Positions 56,428 through 64,000 of a DNA stretch of 64,000 nt are shown one piece after another. The position numbers and the translations under genes were made by a program. The number at the start of each line of letters is the position of its first letter. The stretch's first letter is position 1. The notes below the pieces were generated by a model. It was not told the DNA's origin. It did not search any database and saw only the letters and a program-made list of their open reading frames with translations. Source of the stretch: an uncultured Roseovarius sp. (lineage in GTDB: Bacteria; Pseudomonadota; Alphaproteobacteria; Rhodobacterales; Rhodobacteraceae); contig OX638333.1 of the NCBI GenBank assembly GCA_951812895.1, positions 2,336,001-2,400,000 of the forward strand, in the 5' to 3' direction.

Positions 56428-56568
56428 AGCAGCCCAGGCCCGGCGGCGAAGCGGCAAATTTACCTTGTGCTCGCCTACCATAGCGAAGATGCAATCTTTA
56501 CATTCGCCAACCCGCGTTCAGGTATCGAGGCGCTGATCAGGTACCTAAAGCGCTTCACAATAATCTAA
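56428..56568 (+). pseudogene. Truncated reading frame ended by the second repeat copy
   Basis: The frame reads AKRQIYLVLAYHSEDAIFTF and then ANPRSGIEALIRYL before running into the repeat copy at 56546, which supplies the stop codon. Only a GTG at 56467 could start it. The sequence looks coding but is not recognised; it is probably the relic of a gene cut by the repeat. Confidence 0.4.
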
Positions 56569-56625
56569 GACATAAGGTTTTTGGGAAACGTTGGTACATC
56601 AATACTGTGGTGAGACGTTCTTGAC
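56546..56625. repeat. MITE-like element, partial copy 2
   Basis: From TAAAGCGCTTC it follows copy 1 over about 65 bp with substitutions and one indel, including GGTTTTTGGGAAACG and ACATCAAT. The right terminal repeat is not recognisable, so the copy is decayed or truncated. Confidence 0.5.
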
Positions 56626-56708
56626 TGTACTGAAGCCCAATGGTGAATACGAATGATTTCCCCCTCTCCTGGAGGCGCTCGACGCCGCTACAGTGTATTG
56701 TCGACTAA

Positions 56709-56948
56709 ACACAACTTCTTGGCCGGCAGGAACGCACACAATCCGACCAGCTACAGGCCCTCGGCCACGAGTTCTGCACGCTGATCAGTCGTCGGATTGC
56801 GGAGTTCGACACGCCGATATCAAAGGCAAACACAGAGGATACTGAGCTGTACCGGGCGGGCATACTTCTGCGCTCAATCCCACGCGAGGGTGGGCAGTTG
56901 ACGTTCCGCTGCAGGCCAGTGATGCATAATTTCAAGACCCTATTCTAA
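56709..56948 (+). pseudogene. Gene fragment without start codon
   Basis: An open frame of about 79 codons ends in LRSIPREGGQLTFRC, then RPVMHNFKTLF and TAA at 56946-56948, overlapping the stop of the converging esterase-OsmC gene. It has no ATG, GTG or TTG start near its beginning and a stop just upstream at 56706-56708. It looks like the C-terminal part of a lost gene; not recognised. Confidence 0.4.
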
Positions 56949-58156
56949 CCGAGCTTTGTCTCAACATCCGCGCTGCGTTCCAAAGTACGGTGCACTGGGC
57001 ACTTGTCAGCGATTTCCAACAACCTGCCCCGCTGCTCATCGCTCAGCTTCCCCTCCAGCCGGATCACGCGTGTGAAGCGATCAGCCTTGGCATCGGTGCG
57101 TGCATCTGCATCCTGAGCATGAACCTTGTCGTGGCTGACATCCACGCTTACATGCCGCAAGGGCCAGCCTTTGCGCCGGGCGTACATTCGGATGGTCATC
57201 GACGTACATGCCCCCAGCCCTGCGGACAGGAACCCATAGGGTGACATGCCCCTGTCTGTTCCGCCATAAGCCTCAGGCTCATCCGCCAGCGCGTGATGTT
57301 CCTGACCTGAATTGATATCCTGCAAAAACCCGTCCGGATCAGCCTCGGTCACGCGCACGATACCTTCGGGTGCGCCCGGCGGGGGGGCTGGCGGGGACAG
57401 ATCAAGGTATTTTTCTGCCCAGGTGGCAATCACATCGGCCGCATATTCCGCATCATTGGAATCGCTGACCAGATGATCGGCATTGTCCAAAGTGACAAAG
57501 CTTTTGGGATGCTTCGCGGTCATGAAAATATCGGCGGCATTTTCGATCCCCACGGTGCTGTCGGTTGGCGCATGCAGCACCAGTAGCGCCCGCCCCAGAT
57601 TGGCAATCTCGGACTTCAGCGTTTCGCCCTTTACGCTGTCGACAAACCCTTGTCCGATCCGTACGGGCCGCCCGCCCAGCATCACCTCGGCCACGCCTTT
57701 GGATCGAATCTCAGCCAGCGCACCCTCAAAGTTATGCGTAACATGGCCCGGATCATAGGGCGCACCGATTGTGGCGACGGCCCGGACACTTTCAATCCGC
57801 CGCGCCACACCCAGAACTGCCGCACCGCCCAGGCTATGACCGATCAGCAGGCCCGGCGCCATGCCGCGCCTGGCCAGCGCCTCTGCGGCCAGCTCCAGAT
57901 CGACAATATTGCTGGTGAAAGAGGTGTTCTCAAACTCTCCCCCGGAATGCCCCAGGCCGGTAAAATCAAACCGCAACACGGCAATCCCGGCCCCGGCCAG
58001 CCGAGCGGCCACCCGCCGCGCCGCCGGAATATCCTTGGAACAGGTAAAGCAATGCGCAAAAAGCGCCGTGGCCAGATGCGGCCCATCAGGCAGATCCAGC
58101 CTTGCTGCCAGTTCATGCCCGGAATGGCCGGTAAAGGTGAAACGCTCTGTCGGCAT
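56945..58156 (-). CDS. Alpha/beta hydrolase-OsmC fusion protein
   Basis: The 403-residue protein from ATG 58156 (MPTERFTFTG) fuses an alpha/beta hydrolase (about 1-250; nucleophile elbow GHSLGG, FDFTGLGHSGG) to an OsmC-like domain (about 270-403; GLGACTSMT and ADKCPVHRTL with its two peroxidatic-type Cys). OsmC proteins reduce organic hydroperoxides with thiols, and the esterase part may act on lipid or acyl esters, perhaps acyl peroxides; the coupling is inference. This fusion is known in proteobacteria. It is monocistronic. Confidence 0.93.
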   Translation of the reverse strand: MPTERFTFTGHSGHELAARLDLPDGPHLATALFAHCFTCSKDIPAARRVAARLAGAGIAVLRFDFTGLGHSGGEFENTSFTSNIVDLELAAEALARRGMAPGLLIGHSLGGAAVLGVARRIESVRAVATIGAPYDPGHVTHNFEGALAEIRSKGVAEVMLGGRPVRIGQGFVDSVKGETLKSEIANLGRALLVLHAPTDSTVGIENAADIFMTAKHPKSFVTLDNADHLVSDSNDAEYAADVIATWAEKYLDLSPPAPPPGAPEGIVRVTEADPDGFLQDINSGQEHHALADEPEAYGGTDRGMSPYGFLSAGLGACTSMTIRMYARRKGWPLRHVSVDVSHDKVHAQDADARTDAKADRFTRVIRLEGKLSDEQRGRLLEIADKCPVHRTLERSADVETKLG

Positions 58157-58375
58157 CCCTTGGATCCTTTCGTTCATATCAATCCAAGGTTAGGTAGCCC
58201 GCGGTCTCTGCGCCAGACCTGTGTCACCACGGTCACGCTAAGGTGAGTAGATTGAGAGCGTTTGTAACACGACGGATCACGCACCATTGCAGGTTAGAAG
58301 TGCTGGGGATTTTGGGTATTTTCAGCAAGAAAGAAGCAGCCGGTCGGAACAAGGTCTGACCCGGGGCGTAGTTTT

Positions 58376-59113
58376 CTAAGAAGACCCGCGCATATACAAA
58401 CGGTCATCCCCGAGATCGGCCACCAGATGATAGCCCATCCCGGCCAGTAATTCGGCGGCGCTGTCACCCCCTTCATGGCCGACAAAAGACCCCTCGCGCC
58501 ATTCCAGATAGATCAGCCGCGGCCGCACATCGCCCAGAGTGCGCAAGACCATGATCTCGGCCCCCTCGATATCCATGTGCAGCAGGTCAATCTTGTCGAT
58601 CCCGGCCTCGGCACAGAATGTATCAAAGCGTTTGCCGGGCACCTGAATCGGCATTTCCGCCTGATTCACAAATGGAAACCGCTCCTGATAGGCCTCGGTG
58701 TGGCGAAAGATCGATCCCTGCGCATTGGTTTCCCCGCCAATCTCTGCAGCGAACCAGTCGATCGGTCCATCCTCATCACAGGCGGCGAAATTATGCACCT
58801 CGACATCCACCTCGCTCAGCGTGTGGCGCACCGTGTCGATTCTGTCAGGGTCGGCTTCGACCGTCACGATCCGTGCCGGTGCAAAATGCTGATGAAATCG
58901 CCAGGCATCGCCCCCGTCGAACGATCCCAGCTCGACAATCACCTCCGGCGTGATCCCCAGCTCACCGGGCCAGGCCAGATTGAACTTTGAATGCTGCACC
59001 TGAACCGTCCCACCGGCCACGGCGACCGGGTACATCCGCTCTTTCAACGCAAGCGACCGCAGCCCTTGTCGCCGCATATGCAGGATGTTGAGGATTTTTC
59101 TGAGCATACCCAT
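58376..59113 (-). CDS. FkbM-family methyltransferase
   Basis: The 245-residue protein (start 59113 chosen; MGMLRKIL, with AAAAGG upstream) has the FkbM-type fold: VIVELGSFDGGDAWRFHQHF (SAM loop), VTVEADPDRIDTVRHTL, FAACDEDGPIDWFAAEIGG and IDLLHMDIEGAEIMVLRTLG with the DIEGAE catalytic block. These enzymes O-methylate sugars or glycoconjugates. No glycosyltransferases are adjacent, so the substrate is unknown. A longer frame to 59158 adds 15 residues without similarity. Confidence 0.92.
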   Translation of the reverse strand: MGMLRKILNILHMRRQGLRSLALKERMYPVAVAGGTVQVQHSKFNLAWPGELGITPEVIVELGSFDGGDAWRFHQHFAPARIVTVEADPDRIDTVRHTLSEVDVEVHNFAACDEDGPIDWFAAEIGGETNAQGSIFRHTEAYQERFPFVNQAEMPIQVPGKRFDTFCAEAGIDKIDLLHMDIEGAEIMVLRTLGDVRPRLIYLEWREGSFVGHEGGDSAAELLAGMGYHLVADLGDDRLYMRGSS

Positions 59114-59257
59114 ACCTTTTGCTTTGGATTGCCTAGCCAATAGAGCCCCAATGCGCAAGGGTCAGGCATTGCCGTTCAACAGCGCACGCTACGGTTGCCA
59201 GGTTTCAGAGCCTGTGTCATGGTCAGTTCTGAATTAGACAATAAAACAAACATTTGC

Positions 59258-59833
59258 ATGGCCGTTAACAGCAAAATTGGTTCTATGGTGATTGTCATCA
59301 GCGCTGCAATTGGTGGCATAGTCGCGGTATTTCAGCTCGGCGACCGATTTTTTTGGCACACACCCACCACCCCTGCCGAAACAACCGCCGCAATCATTAC
59401 TCAGGACCCAGTCATAACAGCAACTCAACCACCCGAGACACAAGATACCACCCCCGCTCCAAAAGTTGAACTGGTCCCTACCACAGAAGTTCCACTGACA
59501 CCTGCTGACATTTTGAAACAGGATATGACTGCACAGCTTTTTACGCAGCTCACGGTGCTGGGTTGTGAGTCAATCAATCTAGAAATTGTTACTGTGAATG
59601 GTAGCGCGACGGAAAAATCCGAAACCACATCGGGCTTTTCAGGCTACTTCTTGGAAGGGTCTGTGACACTCGTTTCAGGTGAAACAACCGTAAAGCTACC
59701 TCTAAAAGGTACCGGGAAAGGTCCAACCGCTCAAGCGAGGGCACTTGATATGGCAGCCGAGCAATTTTCAGCTCTCCTTATGCGCAACAGCGCAATTGCA
59801 CCCTATTGTCAAAAAGGTTCGTCAAACCAATGA
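59258..59833 (+). CDS. Membrane-anchored protein of unknown function preceding a CsgG/FlgO-like gene
   Basis: The roughly 191-residue protein from ATG 59258 starts with one hydrophobic segment (GSMVIVISAAIGGIVAVFQL, about residues 8-27), then a Thr/Pro-rich linker and a soluble domain over about 80-185. Starts at 59195 or 59219 would lengthen the N-terminus. I do not recognise the domain; its two Cys (LGCESIN and PYCQK) may form a disulfide in the periplasm. Its stop overlaps the start of the next gene by 4 bp, so the two products likely work together. Confidence 0.6.
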   Translation: MAVNSKIGSMVIVISAAIGGIVAVFQLGDRFFWHTPTTPAETTAAIITQDPVITATQPPETQDTTPAPKVELVPTTEVPLTPADILKQDMTAQLFTQLTVLGCESINLEIVTVNGSATEKSETTSGFSGYFLEGSVTLVSGETTVKLPLKGTGKGPTAQARALDMAAEQFSALLMRNSAIAPYCQKGSSNQ

Positions 59834-60879
59834 TCAAATCAATCTTCGCCGCCGCACTGGCAACCCTTATCAGTCTTTCTCCTCCTGCCAACGCGGCCTC
59901 TTCTGTCGACGGCAGCCTCGATGAAATCGCCCAGCAGATCATTGAGCGGACAAAGACCGATGGCACGCCAACTATCGGCATTTCTACATTTACGCACGGC
60001 GATGGTACCTGTTCGGATCTCTCGAACTACATCACCGAATTTATTGTCGATAGCCTGTTCAATGCCGGTCAGGGTAGCATCGATATCATTGAACGCTCAC
60101 AGCTCAGCGCGATCTTTCGGGAAATGGAGTTGGTTTTCGACGGAACCATCGCACCGGATGCAGCCAAACGTTTGGGTGAAATCGAAGGTGTCGATGCTGT
60201 CGTCACCGGGTCGCTCATTCAGTTCGGCGAACAAGTCAAGCTTCAGGCGCGGTTGATCAGCACGCAAAACGGCCGCCTGTTTGCCACCGCGCGTTCAGAT
60301 TTTCCAAGCGTTGGCAGCGTTGCCCAGATGATGGCCGCCCGCAGCCGGGCGCAATGCGGTTTTACAGCTGCCGATGGATCAGCGACTGCGCCTCAAACCA
60401 CCACCGAACCCGCACAAGCCACCGGACTGGCCACGCCCTCGCATCGGTTTTCATCTGACGCTTACGACGCTGAAGTCAGCAGTTTGATATACGCGAAAAG
60501 CCGTGGCGAGACGAGCTTTGCAATCCGTTTCAAAAACACATCCAAAACCACCGTCGCATTATCCTACGTGCCCAAAACACTCTCGGTTTCCGATGGCATT
60601 GGAGGATTCATGCAATACAAAGACGGCTGGAACGGTTTGCGGGGGTGCGAATATGCCAGCCGATTACAAAACTGCAATAGCTCCGACCCTCTGCAAGCGA
60701 CATCAATTGCTCCGGGCAAGGTAGTACAGCTACATTTCGTGATGCAGGGGGAAAAGGGGCTCGCAGACCCGCAAATTACTTTGCTGTTTGAGTTGGTCGT
60801 CACTCCGGACACCAGTCAGAGGGACAGCTACTCGGTGCAACCTGTCAGCTTTTACGACATGGCGCCAAAGGTAAAATAG
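59830..60879 (+). CDS. CsgG/FlgO-like exported protein
   Basis: The 349-residue protein has a signal peptide (MIKSIFAAALATLISLSPPA, cleaved near ANAA) and an N-terminal domain (about 35-190) of the CsgG/FlgO/LpoB type: TIGISTFTHGDGTCSDLSNY, IDIIERSQLSAIFREMEL and LGEIEGVDAVVTGSLIQFGE. Such proteins assemble on or near the outer membrane, as curli secretion pores, flagellar outer-membrane proteins or peptidoglycan-synthase activators. No lipobox Cys is seen after the signal. The C-terminal half (about 210-340) looks like a beta-rich domain I do not recognise. It is coupled by ATGA overlap to the preceding gene. Confidence 0.8.
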   Translation: MIKSIFAAALATLISLSPPANAASSVDGSLDEIAQQIIERTKTDGTPTIGISTFTHGDGTCSDLSNYITEFIVDSLFNAGQGSIDIIERSQLSAIFREMELVFDGTIAPDAAKRLGEIEGVDAVVTGSLIQFGEQVKLQARLISTQNGRLFATARSDFPSVGSVAQMMAARSRAQCGFTAADGSATAPQTTTEPAQATGLATPSHRFSSDAYDAEVSSLIYAKSRGETSFAIRFKNTSKTTVALSYVPKTLSVSDGIGGFMQYKDGWNGLRGCEYASRLQNCNSSDPLQATSIAPGKVVQLHFVMQGEKGLADPQITLLFELVVTPDTSQRDSYSVQPVSFYDMAPKVK

Positions 60880-60885
60880 CGGCCC

Positions 60886-62229
60886 CTAGCCCACTCCCAT
60901 CAACGCCGGATCAAACGGATACTTGGTCAGGTTTTCATAACCATCCTCGGTGATCAGAACCTGATCTTCCAGTTTGATCGTAAACGCACCGCCAACAGCC
61001 CCCACTGCTGCCTCAACACACAGCACCATGCCCGGCACCAGCGGGTAGTCATAGGCGCCTTCCACCGCCATGTCGGGATAGGCCACCAACGGCCATTCAT
61101 CGCACAAACCGACCCCATGCATCAGGCAGCCATATTTCTGCGCCTGAAACTGGTCATCCAGAACATGCGTGTTTGCCGTCAGTTCAGGGATCATCACACC
61201 GGGCTTGAGCATTTCCATATTGGTCATGATATGCTCGTGCGCATGCTGCATGGCATACACCATATCGGCGGGGGGCTTTTCATCCCCGATCCACCAACTG
61301 CGTGAGATATCGACACAAATGCCATAGCTGCTGATCAGATCGGTATCAAAGCTGACAATCTCGTTGTTCTGCACAATCCGTGGCCCGCATTCCTGAAACC
61401 ACGGGTTTGTCCGTTGCCCGGAGGAAAGCAGACGGGTTTCGATCCATTCGCCGCCGCGCCTGATATTTTCCGCATGCAGTACGGCCCAGATGTCATCTTC
61501 TGACACATTCCCTTGTGGCACCATCTCGCGTGCGAACCGCTCCATCACGGCCACGGATTTTTCACAGGCATCGCTGGCACAGCGCATGGCAAGGATTTCG
61601 TCAGCGCCCTTCACCGCCCTGCATTTCTCGGTCAGCTCCTCACCATCCTCTATCTCAAACCCCTGCGCCTCCAGACTGCGCAGCCCGTGCAGCATGATCT
61701 TGTCCACTGCCAGCCGCTTGTTCCCCGGCGCATGCTCTTCCAGCAACACCCGCACCTCGTTTGAAAACACATCGGCGGCCACACCCACCTTGTCCCCCCG
61801 ATCGAAATAAAACAGATCGGCGCCCGACCGTTGTTCCCGCACCAAAGGGTTAAACGTGCTCAGAAAAGGGGAGTTCTTGTAGTCCCAAATCACCATATAC
61901 CCGTCGGCACACAGCAATACGGCGCGAAACGGGTTATGGGTGTTCCACAATTGCATATTGGTGCTGTCGGTGGCGTAGCGGATGTTGAGCGGATCAAACA
62001 CCAACAGCCCGGCATAGTCGCGATCCTGAATGAATTGAGTGAGCCGTTTCCAACGATGCTCTCGCATCCGCTGCAGATCCGGCAGGGCCAGCCCGGCCGC
62101 TTCCCATTCGCGATAGGCCAGCTGCGTCGGCCCGATCTCGATCCGGTCCGCGTCATTGGGAGTGTTGTCACCAAGCCTTGCACCCTTGTTGGGGTCAATT
62201 TTGCGCGCGTCGCGATAATGTTGCTGCAT
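60886..62229 (-). CDS. dddP: DMSP lyase DddP
   Basis: The 447-residue M24-fold (peptidase-like) enzyme cleaves dimethylsulfoniopropionate to acrylate and dimethyl sulfide. Its length and numbering match characterised roseobacter DddP: metal ligands D295, D297, D307, H371, E406 and E421 and the catalytic D377 (in HGVGLCDEWP) fall at exactly these residues. The N-terminus MQQHYRDARKIDPNKG is also typical. It has no dedicated regulator next to it; it converges with the CsgG/FlgO-like gene after 6 bp. A frameshifted copy is at 26438. Confidence 0.95.
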   Translation of the reverse strand: MQQHYRDARKIDPNKGARLGDNTPNDADRIEIGPTQLAYREWEAAGLALPDLQRMREHRWKRLTQFIQDRDYAGLLVFDPLNIRYATDSTNMQLWNTHNPFRAVLLCADGYMVIWDYKNSPFLSTFNPLVREQRSGADLFYFDRGDKVGVAADVFSNEVRVLLEEHAPGNKRLAVDKIMLHGLRSLEAQGFEIEDGEELTEKCRAVKGADEILAMRCASDACEKSVAVMERFAREMVPQGNVSEDDIWAVLHAENIRRGGEWIETRLLSSGQRTNPWFQECGPRIVQNNEIVSFDTDLISSYGICVDISRSWWIGDEKPPADMVYAMQHAHEHIMTNMEMLKPGVMIPELTANTHVLDDQFQAQKYGCLMHGVGLCDEWPLVAYPDMAVEGAYDYPLVPGMVLCVEAAVGAVGGAFTIKLEDQVLITEDGYENLTKYPFDPALMGVG

Positions 62230-62475
62230 GGCGGCTCTCCCTATTTGCGATCAACCTGCAAAAGCCACGCGGGAACTGCACGCCCGATAGCGACCTATTT
62301 CATGTCGCAGAGCGTCCTGCCATTGCGCCCGCGCGCCGACAGCAATAGCCTGACCCGATGAAGCCATGTCTTGTCATAATGGAACGCCACGCGCATCACC
62401 GGCGCAAGGCGTTTGAAGGATAGCTAGGGAAACCTTTGCTCTTCTTTCATTTTCCTTTGCCCAAGGCTTCCCAAC

Positions 62476-63456
62476 ATGACCGAATTCACCAACATCCCCG
62501 TCATCGACGTTACTGCAATCCATGGCAGTGATACCGCCGCCAAACGCCAACTGGCCCGGGAATTTGCCCACGCCTATGGCACCACCGGATTTGGCTACAT
62601 CCGGAACCACGGCATTCCCCAGACCCTGATTGACCGGGTTTTTGCCGCCTCAGCCCGGTTTCACGCCCTGCCACATGCGGTAAAAATGGCGGTGGAACTG
62701 AACGCCCTGCATCGCGGCTTTATCCCGATCAACACATCGACGGATGTAAACTCAAAACTGGCAGACGTGAAAAAACCCAACCAGTCTGAAAGCTTTATGA
62801 TCATGCGGGAGGACGCAGCCGATGCCCCCGACGTTCTGTCCGGCGGCTACCTGTCCGGCCCCAACCAATGGCCTGATCTGGACGGGTTTCAGGCAGATGT
62901 CACCGCCTACCACGACGCCCTGACCGGTCTGGGCCGCAAACTGATGGAAATCGCGGCATTGTCCGTCGGGGCCGATCCGGCAGCACTGTTGCCGGTGTTT
63001 GAGCGCCCCACAACCTGGCTGCGCCTGCTTTACTATCCTCCCACGGGTCCGGTGGCAGAGGACGGGCTTTACGGCTCGGCCCCTCACACAGATTTCGGCT
63101 GCCTCACCATTCTGGCCCAGGACGATGTGGGCGGGCTGCAGGTTCAAACACCCGCAGGGCACTGGATCGACGCGCCTCGCATCCCCGGCACGTTTGTTGT
63201 CAATGTGGGCGACATGCTGCACCGCTGGTCCAATGGCCGGCTCCTGTCAACGCCGCACCGTGTGATCAACCCTTCTGGTCAGGCCCGCTATTCCTGCCCT
63301 TTCTTTTTTGACCCGAACGTAACCACAGATATCGCACCATTGCGGTGCTGCGTGACCGAGGAGACGCCAGCCCGGTTTGATCCGACTAATTTTGGTGAAT
63401 TCCTGAGGGAAGAGCTGGAGGCGGGCTATGACAAACATAAGAAGGCGGATAGCTGA
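62476..63456 (+). CDS. 2-oxoglutarate/Fe(II) oxygenase (isopenicillin N synthase family)
   Basis: The 326-residue protein has an N-terminal DIOX_N domain (IPVIDVTAIHGSD, then EFAHAYGTTGFGYIRNHGIP) and a C-terminal oxygenase core with SAPHTDFGCLTIL (H-x-D), STPHRVINPSG (second His) and ARYSCPFFF (Arg-x-Ser that binds 2-oxoglutarate). It hydroxylates or oxidises an unknown small substrate. It is divergent from dddP with a gap of about 246 bp; a role in the same pathway is possible but not shown. Confidence 0.92.
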   Translation: MTEFTNIPVIDVTAIHGSDTAAKRQLAREFAHAYGTTGFGYIRNHGIPQTLIDRVFAASARFHALPHAVKMAVELNALHRGFIPINTSTDVNSKLADVKKPNQSESFMIMREDAADAPDVLSGGYLSGPNQWPDLDGFQADVTAYHDALTGLGRKLMEIAALSVGADPAALLPVFERPTTWLRLLYYPPTGPVAEDGLYGSAPHTDFGCLTILAQDDVGGLQVQTPAGHWIDAPRIPGTFVVNVGDMLHRWSNGRLLSTPHRVINPSGQARYSCPFFFDPNVTTDIAPLRCCVTEETPARFDPTNFGEFLREELEAGYDKHKKADS

Positions 63457-63544
63457 GCAACACCACCGACCAGCCAGGCAGACATTGCTTCGCCAGCGTG
63501 ATACCCCTGTCCCAATGCCTGCCAAAGTTTGAATGAGGTTCGCA

Positions 63545-64000
63545 ATGTTAAAGTTCGATGCCAAAACCGCCCGTCTTTTGGATTCAGCCTATCAGGGCGC
63601 AGATATTACGCGACGGCGGCAAGGATCGTTCGATGCCCTTCAACCTGCCCCGGGGGAAATCATTATGGACGTTGGCTGTGGCAATGGCCTGCTTACCGCT
63701 GAGCTGGCCAGAGCCCTGGGTTCCAGCGGGCGGGTCATCGGTGTTGACCCCAGCGACGATATGAGAAAATCGGCGATAGAACGCTGCAAAGATTTCGATT
63801 GGGTGGAAATCGTGGAAGGCTCGGTCAGTCAATTGCCGGCTGGCCCCGAAAGCGTTGACAAGGCTGTTTCGGTACAGGTCTTTGAATATCTCAGTGACAT
63901 TCCCGGTGCGATCAAGGAAATTCACCGGGTGCTAAAACCCGGCGGCAGGCTGGTTATCGGCGACATCCATTTTGACAGCCTGGTCTGGTTCAGCAATGCG
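63545..64000 (+). CDS. Class I SAM-dependent methyltransferase (partial at window end)
   Basis: The frame opens at ATG 63545 and runs off the window; 152 codons are visible. It has MDVGCGNGLLTAELARALGS (SAM motif I), VIGVDPSDDMRKSAIERC (motif II) and the VFEYLSDIPGAIKEIHRVLKPGGRLVIGD block of the Methyltransf_11/UbiE type. The substrate is unknown. A weak ribosome site GAGG lies 10 bp upstream. The C-terminal substrate region lies outside the window. Confidence 0.88.
   Translation, partial: MLKFDAKTARLLDSAYQGADITRRRQGSFDALQPAPGEIIMDVGCGNGLLTAELARALGSSGRVIGVDPSDDMRKSAIERCKDFDWVEIVEGSVSQLPAGPESVDKAVSVQVFEYLSDIPGAIKEIHRVLKPGGRLVIGDIHFDSLVWFSNA

Overview
The window looks like a chromosomal segment of a marine alphaproteobacterium of the Roseobacter group (Rhodobacteraceae). 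The basis is the end of the atp operon, a full CtrA-type box (TTAA-N7-TTAA), a DddP-type DMSP lyase whose metal and catalytic residues fall at the published positions, an MttB-family methyltransferase beside a dimethylglycine-dehydrogenase-like flavoprotein, and many ABC, amidase and M20 catabolic genes. This placement is inference; no rRNA or other phylogenetic marker lies in the window.

Layout. 1-2170: end of atpG, then atpD and atpC with a terminator. 2259-8869: an H-type lectin-domain protein, a PAS-GGDEF-EAL protein behind a CtrA box, prs, a DsbA/kappa-GST-type isomerase, an alpha/beta hydrolase and an M20 amidohydrolase. 8876-16061: two different IS110-family elements, between them housekeeping genes (family-4-like uracil-DNA glycosylase, metallophosphoesterase, moaB, a DsbD-N-like secreted protein, yqgE) and an orphan Phd-type antitoxin. 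16062-17831: a class III cyclase/TolB-like/TPR protein with a paralogue at 52042.

18102-32570 is a sulfur and one-carbon catabolic region: an IclR regulator and a methanethiol oxidase (SBP56)/ferredoxin/CoA-binding/rhodanese group; a LysR regulator with a perfect 21-bp palindrome facing a class II aldolase and two tandem histidine-box membrane hydroxylases; an SDR and a frameshifted second dddP; then a dimethylglycine-dehydrogenase-like flavoprotein, an MttB-family methyltransferase and a TetR regulator. An intact dddP lies at 60886-62229.

32622-47960 is a nitrogen-scavenging region: LysR, a dimethylarginine-hydrolase-like protein, an N-carbamoyl-amino-acid-hydrolase-like enzyme, a Tat-exported substrate-binding protein, then (after an SRAP protein and an XRE regulator) a second substrate-binding protein, two permeases, a fused double ATPase, a YtcJ-type amidohydrolase and an amidase. 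48232-64000 is mostly housekeeping (tRNA-Ser, ICMT-like methyltransferase, ychF, trpA, murJ, an esterase-OsmC fusion, a FkbM methyltransferase, a CsgG/FlgO-like lipoprotein-type pair, dddP, a 2-oxoglutarate oxygenase, a truncated methyltransferase), interrupted by transposase and gene relics.

The most unusual non-coding signals are two dispersed copies of a block with GGTGTAC heptamers repeated every 11 bp inside a hairpin, upstream of the uracil-DNA glycosylase and murJ genes; REP-like inverted repeats inside two operons; a MITE-like 115-bp element with a decayed partner; and several dyads in divergent promoters.
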